NCBI RefSeq assembly: GCF_026651855.1
Contig: NZ_CP093280.1
Location: 3,388,001-3,452,000 of the forward strand
DNA: 64,000 bases
Source of the DNA: Pseudomonas silvicola
Lineage (GTDB): Bacteria; Pseudomonadota; Gammaproteobacteria; Pseudomonadales; Pseudomonadaceae
Direction of reading: 5' to 3'
This document shows, in pieces, positions 58,650 through 64,000 of the stretch (position 1 is the stretch's first letter; each line of letters begins with the position of its first letter). The position numbers and the translations under genes were made by a program. Below the pieces are notes generated by a model that saw only the letters and a program-made list of their open reading frames with translations, made no database searches and was not told the DNA's origin.

Positions 58650-61303
58650 ATAGAAACGCAGAGACCTTGCCTCTGGAAGCCTCTAAGGATGAAGGGTTTG
58701 TAAAAACATATGATGACTTGCTAAGGAATCTATTTCTCAGCAAGCAGGCAGCCGCAATCGACGGGATTACCATATCTCCCCAAAAGCTGCAACACGCCAC
58801 ATGGCTGGCCTCAATAATTTCCTTGAGCAAGTCGGAAGTCCTGAAAAACCTTGCCAACTCTTTTGGCGCGCTATTGCATCTTTACGCTCCGAATAACCCC
58901 GCATATCAACGGGCATGTTATATTATCCAGTCACGATCTGGAAATCTGCTTTCAAGCAAGCATATCCCTAACATTTTTGAGGGCGGTAAATATCTTAATA
59001 GTTTTGGTGCTCTTCTTGATCTTGAGCTGGGTGCGACACGCGGGAGATTGACCCACAATCTAGAGGGTGCTGGCGAATTTGTATTTACGGACTATCAGGC
59101 AAAACTCTGGGCAGCTATTCGAAGTGGTGCCAACGTTGCGATCTCCGCGCCTACATCTGCTGGTAAGTCATTCATAATCAGGCGATATATTGTTGAGAAA
59201 TTGAGAGCTCAGCCTGAGATAGCAGTATTTGTGGTGCCAACCAAGGCGCTGATCAATCAAGTTAGCATGGAGTTTAAGTCCGAGCTTAAGAGTCGTGCTC
59301 ATGTCTATACCACATATCGCCCACCAGTTGAGATCGATGGCAAGTCGATAATTTATGTTTTGACGCCAGAGCGATGCAATAAGTTGCTTCAGGATAAAGA
59401 TATCAGGCCGCCTAAAGTTATTTTTATAGATGAAATTCACAACCTTGAAGCTGAAGGTCGTGGGATGGTATTTGAAAACTGTCTTTACGGACTTGTTAAA
59501 AGATTTCCTCAAAGTCAGTTTATTTTTGCCGGCCCGTTCATTGAGGATATTGTTACACCTCTTAAAGAACTTTCAGGTCTTGAACTCATAGACGAAACTA
59601 CAGTTGCTACACCGGTATTCCAAGTAAAAGCTGCAATCACTTTTTTGTCTGGAAGCTACTCTGCAGAGTATCGAATTTTTAGCCAGACCGGCAATGTGAT
59701 CTCTGGTCAAACGGTCTTGAGCAAAAAGCTTTTTTCTAAAGCCAAAAGCAAGAAAGGCCAAGCGATTGCTGCGTTTCTAGGAAATTTGAAGCAAGACGAA
59801 AGCTGCATTGTCTTCGCACCTGGTAAGGCCACCGCTGAGAACTGGGCCCTAGAACTGCCTCGCTCACCCAATTCAAACAGCGAATATGATGATACGATTG
59901 AGGAGCTTATCGACTTCCTTGCCGATGAAATACACCCGGATTACTCCCTTATCAGAACTCTGAGGAATGGCGTAGCGTTCCACCATGCTGGTCTGCCGGA
60001 TATTGCAAGGATTGAAATAGAAGAATTGTACTCTAAGGAGGCAATTAAGAGCTTAGTGTGCACTTCGACTCTGTTGCAGGGAGTTAATCTGCCTGCAGAC
60101 AAGCTCGTCGTTATTAGTCCTAAAAATGATAGCACGCCTCTCACTCCTTTTGAGTTTAAAAATCTAATCGGTCGGGCTGGCCGTATCAGTACTAACCTCT
60201 ATGGCGAAGTTTACTGTTTAGAAGTAAAGGATGAAGAGTGGGGAGAAAAAAAGCTGACTAATGATGAAAAGACCAAGATCAAGCCTAATACGACGACTAT
60301 CCTTCAGGAACACACCGAATCAGTAATTCGATTAGCCACCGCTACTCGTAGTGAGATTTTTGAAAAACAAGACGATGGCAAGCTTTATGCGACTATTTGC
60401 TACCTAAGACATCTTTTTGTTTCCGATAAGAGCCATTTTGATCGGCTCTTGGGTACATCGCGGATTAAAAGTGAGGACAAGCTACAATTAGAGCGTGGTT
60501 TGTCTCATGTTGTGAGCCAGCTTTCCATACCTGTGGAACTTTTACGCCAAAATCCTTATGTAGATCCATTGCTCCAAAATCAGCTTTATCTAGAGATAAA
60601 AAACGATCCGTACTCTTGGATTCCCACCAATCATCCAAATACAAGGCGCTTGCCTCTACCACCTGATGATGTCAGCTTTAAAAATCGAAATTTCTATCGG
60701 CAGTTTGAAGACGTCACTCGTAGATTGGATAGTATTTTTCATATCGAGCAAGAGGTAAACTCTAAGTTTACAAGTCCAGGAGAGTACGTCACCATCGGCA
60801 CATTGGTTTATGACGCTTACCAGTGGATGTCTGGCAAATCACATCGTTTCTTTATCGATAAATTCCTAACTAAGCTTTCTCAGAATCCTGACGATTTTGC
60901 TAAAGAACAAGATGTTGAAGGTGGCTCAAAAAAACGACCTGTTGACAAGGCCGCTCGGCATGTTACTAGAAATATTAGTACCAATATAACATTTAAGCTT
61001 GTTAAATATTTCTCGCTTTGGTCTGATATAACCAGAGCTTGTACGTCTGAAGCTGATCATGAAGAGTATGCGTACGTTCTAAGCCTGCCGTCTATGATTG
61101 AACTTGGAAGCTACGACCCGAAGGTGCTTGAGCTTATGTCGCTTGGTATAAATAGAAGTGTTGCTCTCAAGCTTAGAAAGGACTTACCTAAAGCTGCGGA
61201 GAATGTCGAGGCTTGGCTCCAGAATTACAATACTGCCCAGTTGTCACCTCTTTTGCGCCGTTATCTTGAGCGTTCAGGTCTTACTAAAACAGCGAGAGAA
61301 TAA
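58646..61303 (+). CDS. hamB: Hachiman anti-phage helicase HamB
   Basis: This is an 885-aa superfamily-2, Ski2-like helicase. Residues 1-~145 are a family-specific N-terminus. Motif Q/I: FTDYQAKLWAAIRSGANVAISAPTSAGKSF (Walker A about 169-175). Motif Ia: VVPTKALINQV. Motif II: DEIH (262-265). Motif IV-VI: FAPGKATAENWALELP, VAFHHAGLPDIARIEIEELY, CTSTLLQGVNLPADKLVV and NLIGRAGRIS. The C-terminal ~300 residues are helical. It is the sensor/motor partner of HamA. The start at 58,646 overlaps hamA by 4 bases, with AGGAAGG upstream. Confidence 0.88.
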   Translation: MNRNAETLPLEASKDEGFVKTYDDLLRNLFLSKQAAAIDGITISPQKLQHATWLASIISLSKSEVLKNLANSFGALLHLYAPNNPAYQRACYIIQSRSGNLLSSKHIPNIFEGGKYLNSFGALLDLELGATRGRLTHNLEGAGEFVFTDYQAKLWAAIRSGANVAISAPTSAGKSFIIRRYIVEKLRAQPEIAVFVVPTKALINQVSMEFKSELKSRAHVYTTYRPPVEIDGKSIIYVLTPERCNKLLQDKDIRPPKVIFIDEIHNLEAEGRGMVFENCLYGLVKRFPQSQFIFAGPFIEDIVTPLKELSGLELIDETTVATPVFQVKAAITFLSGSYSAEYRIFSQTGNVISGQTVLSKKLFSKAKSKKGQAIAAFLGNLKQDESCIVFAPGKATAENWALELPRSPNSNSEYDDTIEELIDFLADEIHPDYSLIRTLRNGVAFHHAGLPDIARIEIEELYSKEAIKSLVCTSTLLQGVNLPADKLVVISPKNDSTPLTPFEFKNLIGRAGRISTNLYGEVYCLEVKDEEWGEKKLTNDEKTKIKPNTTTILQEHTESVIRLATATRSEIFEKQDDGKLYATICYLRHLFVSDKSHFDRLLGTSRIKSEDKLQLERGLSHVVSQLSIPVELLRQNPYVDPLLQNQLYLEIKNDPYSWIPTNHPNTRRLPLPPDDVSFKNRNFYRQFEDVTRRLDSIFHIEQEVNSKFTSPGEYVTIGTLVYDAYQWMSGKSHRFFIDKFLTKLSQNPDDFAKEQDVEGGSKKRPVDKAARHVTRNISTNITFKLVKYFSLWSDITRACTSEADHEEYAYVLSLPSMIELGSYDPKVLELMSLGINRSVALKLRKDLPKAAENVEAWLQNYNTAQLSPLLRRYLERSGLTKTARE

Positions 61304-61319
61304 TAGCATTGTGTTTCGT

Positions 61320-61345
61320 AAAGGAGTTGGGGTACCAGCTCCTTT
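61320..61345. terminator. Hairpin between convergent hamB and the NADAR gene
   Basis: AAAGGAGTTGG / CCAGCTCCTTT with loop GGTA; an 11-bp stem with one G.T pair. Probable bidirectional terminator. Confidence 0.65.
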
Positions 61346-61367
61346 GTATATCGATTTTCTGAAGGCT

Positions 61368-62081
61368 CTACTTCAATATGTCACCTTGAATTTCTTCGTT
61401 CTGGCTTGCGCTCGATATTAAAACACTGTTCACCATTGACAGGAATGAATCCTTCGAGGCAATAGCATCATCCAGTAGGTTTTGCTTGTGCAATGAAACG
61501 AACAAGGCTATGGAGTAAGCTTGGCAATTGATTGACTTTTCAGGGTTGAATTCAATATCGGTAAATGCTGAGTATGAGAGGATTTCATCAATTATGTCGG
61601 AGGATTGCTTTTTTAATGCGTTAATATATAGCCAATCATAAAAAGCTGTTCGCGGCTCAAGGTCCCAGTCCGTGCCGTAGAAGCTAAACTTCACCAACCT
61701 ACCAGAGTTTTTTATCCTCTCATCGAGTTTTGCTTCACGTGATGACTTTTTAAATAAATCCTTGAAAGGTCCGCCTTTTTCAAAAACCTTGCTACCTTGG
61801 AACGCGCATTCCACACTCATCGTAAAATTTTGTTTTAGGGTAGTAAAGCTCAGGTTGAAAGCGCTGAGCGCAACCCCCAATTTTTCCTTTGACTTGCTTG
61901 AGACTTCCAACACCTCGCCGATCCTCGGTATCGATTCCTTGGCGGCAGCGTGCAGCGATTCTATCGACCGCTGCTTTTGAGCTAGCGACATGCCAGGGAA
62001 CCACTTGAAATCTACCGAGATTGTCCGAGCAAGGGTACTTGCCCCTGGTGTTGGTATGAAGATTGGTCTAGATGCCATCAA
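61368..62081 (-). CDS. DarT1-associated NADAR antitoxin
   Basis: This is a 237-aa protein. The opening RPIFIPTPGASTLARTISVDFKWFPGMSLAQKQRSIESLHAAA and the core TLKQNFTMSVECAFQGSKVFEKGGPFKDLFKKSSREAKLDERIKNSG are characteristic of the NADAR-domain partner of type 1 DarT toxins. It removes ADP-ribose from DNA and so neutralises the toxin. It is downstream of darT with an ATGA overlap. Confidence 0.85.
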   Translation of the reverse strand: MMASRPIFIPTPGASTLARTISVDFKWFPGMSLAQKQRSIESLHAAAKESIPRIGEVLEVSSKSKEKLGVALSAFNLSFTTLKQNFTMSVECAFQGSKVFEKGGPFKDLFKKSSREAKLDERIKNSGRLVKFSFYGTDWDLEPRTAFYDWLYINALKKQSSDIIDEILSYSAFTDIEFNPEKSINCQAYSIALFVSLHKQNLLDDAIASKDSFLSMVNSVLISSASQNEEIQGDILK

Positions 62082-62710
62082 TACAACCTTACGAATGGGC
62101 GAGAAGCGAATAATCCACCATTTGGGGGTTCAACTATCAGATTGCGACTACCGCAAATGGCCGCATGGTTGTCTCGAGTAAGCTGACTATTGAATGCCAC
62201 CCCAAAAATCAGATTTGGTGCGATTTTATCGAAGACTAACACCTCTGCCTGAGGATCTGTAGAGTCAGACGTCTTGAGTTTTTGCTCCTGGCGGGTGTCC
62301 AACCCCTCGACTTCGTCGAACATACCTTGAAACGCTGCAAGCGTTCGAAGGTTATCGAGTGGCTGTTGAGAAATCTCGTTGGTAGCTGCATTTCGTCGGC
62401 AGAAGCCACAATCCTTCGTCCACAGCACTGAGGGATCAATCCCTAGCACCACCCACTCGGTATTTGGAGTCTGGCGATACTTGTAGAACATTTGATAGTT
62501 GGGAAAACTGATGGAGAGGGACGTGCCATCGAGATGCCCATCGAGACGGTGCTCATCGTTGATGATTGGGTGGTTACGCAATGCTTGGTGGTCGCTGACT
62601 GGGAAGAGGCCATGCTGCAAAATCGAAGGGAGATTCTCGAGCCTGGTAAAATGTACAAGGTAAGAAATTTCGCGCTCCTGGCTGAATGCTTGTATTTCGG
62701 GTCTTGGCAT
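62078..62710 (-). CDS. darT: DarT1-type ssDNA ADP-ribosyltransferase toxin (DUF4433)
   Basis: This is a 210-aa DarT protein. The ARTT-type core starts ISYLVHFTRLENLPSILQHGLFP, with the NAD-binding His. It continues LDGTSLSISFPNYQMFYKYR and has the catalytic Glu in DPQAEVLVFDKIAPNLIFGV. DarT modifies bases in single-stranded DNA with ADP-ribose; with its NADAR antitoxin (61,368) it forms DarTG1, an abortive-infection toxin-antitoxin system. Start 62,710; no good ribosome site, and the promoter overlaps a dyad (62,713-62,742). It transcribes convergently with hamB. Confidence 0.87.
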   Translation of the reverse strand: MPRPEIQAFSQEREISYLVHFTRLENLPSILQHGLFPVSDHQALRNHPIINDEHRLDGHLDGTSLSISFPNYQMFYKYRQTPNTEWVVLGIDPSVLWTKDCGFCRRNAATNEISQQPLDNLRTLAAFQGMFDEVEGLDTRQEQKLKTSDSTDPQAEVLVFDKIAPNLIFGVAFNSQLTRDNHAAICGSRNLIVEPPNGGLFASRPFVRLY

Positions 62711-62712
62711 AA

Positions 62713-62742
62713 CAGGTACCTACACGTTTTTAAGGGTACCTG
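62713..62742. promoter_or_regulatory. Candidate autoregulatory operator of darTG
   Basis: CAGGTACC and GGTACCTG, perfect 8-bp arms with a 14-nt spacer (KpnI-type half-sites), ending 3 bp from the darT start codon. Positioned to block both the promoter and translation start. Confidence 0.5.
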
Positions 62743-62889
62743 AAGCGTAGTCAAAGAAATCGATTTTGCAGTGGCTTAACGCTAGTATAAGTGATGCGAA
62801 GCGCCGCCCCCTCTTGCCAGCGTTGGGCTGGGAGCACTTCATCCATACCAGCCTACGGTTTCCTTAGCTCTTGTGGTTAGCTCTTAGCT

Positions 62890-63528
62890 TTAATACCCTG
62901 CGTCCGTCTCAACGTCGATGGAGACCCCTAATGAATCGGACATCGCCTCCATTCGCTTGAAGATCACATCATGAAGGTGGTCAAAAAAACGTTCTCCTTG
63001 TTCGGAGTTGAAATCGGCGAACAAGGTAAGCCCGACCTGCCCCTTGAACGGCCTCTCTTTATGCAGGCAGGTGAGTATCCCCGCGTCGATTTGCTCAGCC
63101 AAGGCCTCTGACACTAGTTCACCGAATCCGAGTGAGTGGTAGCGCGGGCGAATGAACACAGCCTCCAAGACTACGTACAGATGCAGTGCCCCATCATCAG
63201 CGTCTTCATTGGCGTCCGGTTTCACGTTTCGATACCGGCAAAGCCCTGCTAACTGCCCATCGATCCAGAGTTCCAGGTTTTCCATGCCGATGAAATACAG
63301 ATCGTTCAGGGGCGATCCTGCCCGGGAAATTTCCTCGACAAGCGGTGATTTCTCAACGTCGGTAGCCATGCCGACAGAGGTCATGACTTGCCATTCGGTT
63401 TTCCCATCGAAGGAGCTATGAAGCCAACTGCCGAGACAACGTGCTTGGGGGCCTAGAAAGTCATCCTGGTGCTTCCGTTCCTCATCTGAGTCCTCGGCTA
63501 TGCCAATAGTTTCTTGCTCGGTTGTCAT
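62890..63528 (-). CDS. GNAT-like protein of unknown function
   Basis: This is a 212-aa protein. An acidic N-terminus (MTTEQETIGIAEDSDEERKHQDDF) leads to a GNAT-like core: ELWIDGQLAGLCRYRNV, then LHLYVVLEAVFIRPRYHSLGFGELVSEALAEQI. That second stretch resembles the beta4-alpha3 acetyl-CoA motif (RxxGxG). The C-terminus is helical. Strong GAGGAAA site before ATG 63,528. It lies between DarTG and traI. Acetyltransferase activity and target are unproven. Confidence 0.6.
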   Translation of the reverse strand: MTTEQETIGIAEDSDEERKHQDDFLGPQARCLGSWLHSSFDGKTEWQVMTSVGMATDVEKSPLVEEISRAGSPLNDLYFIGMENLELWIDGQLAGLCRYRNVKPDANEDADDGALHLYVVLEAVFIRPRYHSLGFGELVSEALAEQIDAGILTCLHKERPFKGQVGLTLFADFNSEQGERFFDHLHDVIFKRMEAMSDSLGVSIDVETDAGY

Positions 63529-63618
63529 GCGATTTCCTCAAGGTGTCGTAGGGCTGTTGCTCTGAGCTCTTTAGAGATTCAGTGGTATTTCCGCGACCTT
63601 GCCGATGACACCGGATAC

Positions 63619-64000
63619 TTAGCCTTCGGTCAACCTGAGAAACGGATTGTCGTTCAGCCTATTTTCGCTGAGCACCGAGGGTTCTTTCAGTAGGTATCCG
63701 TTGAGTTTTCCGCGTTTGCGGGGGCCTTTCACCTGGCATGTCCAGATATTCTGGCCGTCTGGCCTGCGCTGATGCAGGTTCAGTTTTTCAAAGCGTTTCT
63801 GCACGCTTAGCCAGGCCTCCGAGCCTTCAATATGGCTGCCTTTCGGTTGGCGCTCCGTGGTGTAGCGCTGGAAGATTCCCGGGGTCACCAGAAAGTAGGT
63901 GCCATTGACAGTATGCACCTTAGCTTGGCTGTCATTGATAATCAGGGCGTGATCCTTCAAGCCGGCGCGCAGCCATTCCATGAACTGGTGACCGAGATCG
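63619..64000 (-). CDS. traI: MobH-family relaxase TraI, C-terminal part (runs off the right edge)
   Basis: This is the last ~127 residues of a larger protein: DLGHQFMEWLRAGLKDHALIINDSQAKVHTVNGTYFLVTPGIFQRYTTERQ...WLSVQKRFEKLNLHQRRPDGQNIWTCQVKGPRKRGKLNGYLLKEPSVL. This matches the TraI_2 C-terminal domain of MobH relaxases, found in PFGI-1/pKLC102-type integrative conjugative elements. The HD/nicking domain would lie beyond 64,000. Its presence marks the adjoining DNA as a conjugative element. Confidence 0.78.
   Translation of the reverse strand, partial: DLGHQFMEWLRAGLKDHALIINDSQAKVHTVNGTYFLVTPGIFQRYTTERQPKGSHIEGSEAWLSVQKRFEKLNLHQRRPDGQNIWTCQVKGPRKRGKLNGYLLKEPSVLSENRLNDNPFLRLTEG

Overview
The window looks like a Pseudomonas putida-group chromosome. 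The evidence is high-GC coding sequence and a core gene order familiar from that group: slt, uup, uspA, fadBA, topA, sulA/lexA, psrA, nagZ, SNF2 helicase, mfd, gap2, sthA, lolCDE, queF, mlaA, rssBC, tal, dusA. This identification rests on recognised protein families and gene order, not on a database search.

Positions 1-40,570 are core chromosome. They hold cell-wall recycling (slt, nagZ), fatty-acid beta-oxidation (fadB, fadA) with its regulator PsrA, which sits next to a perfect 22-bp operator dyad, and the SOS pair lexA-sulA behind two CTG-N10-CAG boxes. They also hold topA, mfd, gap2, sthA, the lipoprotein exporter lolCDE, the lipid-asymmetry protein mlaA, the RssB/RssC sigma-factor control pair, tal and dusA. 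The standout anomaly is a perfect 1,193-bp tandem duplication (16,595-18,980) across the mfd/SNF2-helicase junction. Both parent genes stay intact, and a new in-frame ORF is created that joins 247 residues of the SNF2 protein to 138 residues of Mfd.

Positions 40,570-43,980 are the first accessory segment. A tyrosine integrase lies divergent to dusA and seems to have replaced the 5' end of dusA. It is followed by an orphan PrtN-type pyocin activator and a flavin-dependent (luciferase-like) oxidoreductase of lower GC.

Positions 43,980-55,770 encode a nearly complete 4-hydroxyphenylacetate (homoprotocatechuate) meta-cleavage pathway. The genes are the repressor hpaR, a minus-strand operon hpaG1-G2-E-D-F-H-I, the AraC activator hpaA, and a two-component flavin hydroxylase of the Acinetobacter C2/C1 type. 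A succinate-semialdehyde dehydrogenase (gabD) takes the final product to succinate. TTAA-N3/4-TTAA elements precede both hpaR and hpaG1.

Positions 55,830-64,000 are mobile DNA. A 45-nt 3' fragment of a tRNA-Pro(GGG) gene marks an island attachment site. It is followed by an apparent integrase remnant, an IS3-family element with a 3-bp target duplication, a Hachiman (HamA/HamB) anti-phage system, a DarT1/NADAR toxin-antitoxin system and a GNAT-like protein. The C-terminus of a MobH-type relaxase (TraI) runs off the right edge. The right end is therefore probably the defence-cargo end of an integrative conjugative element.
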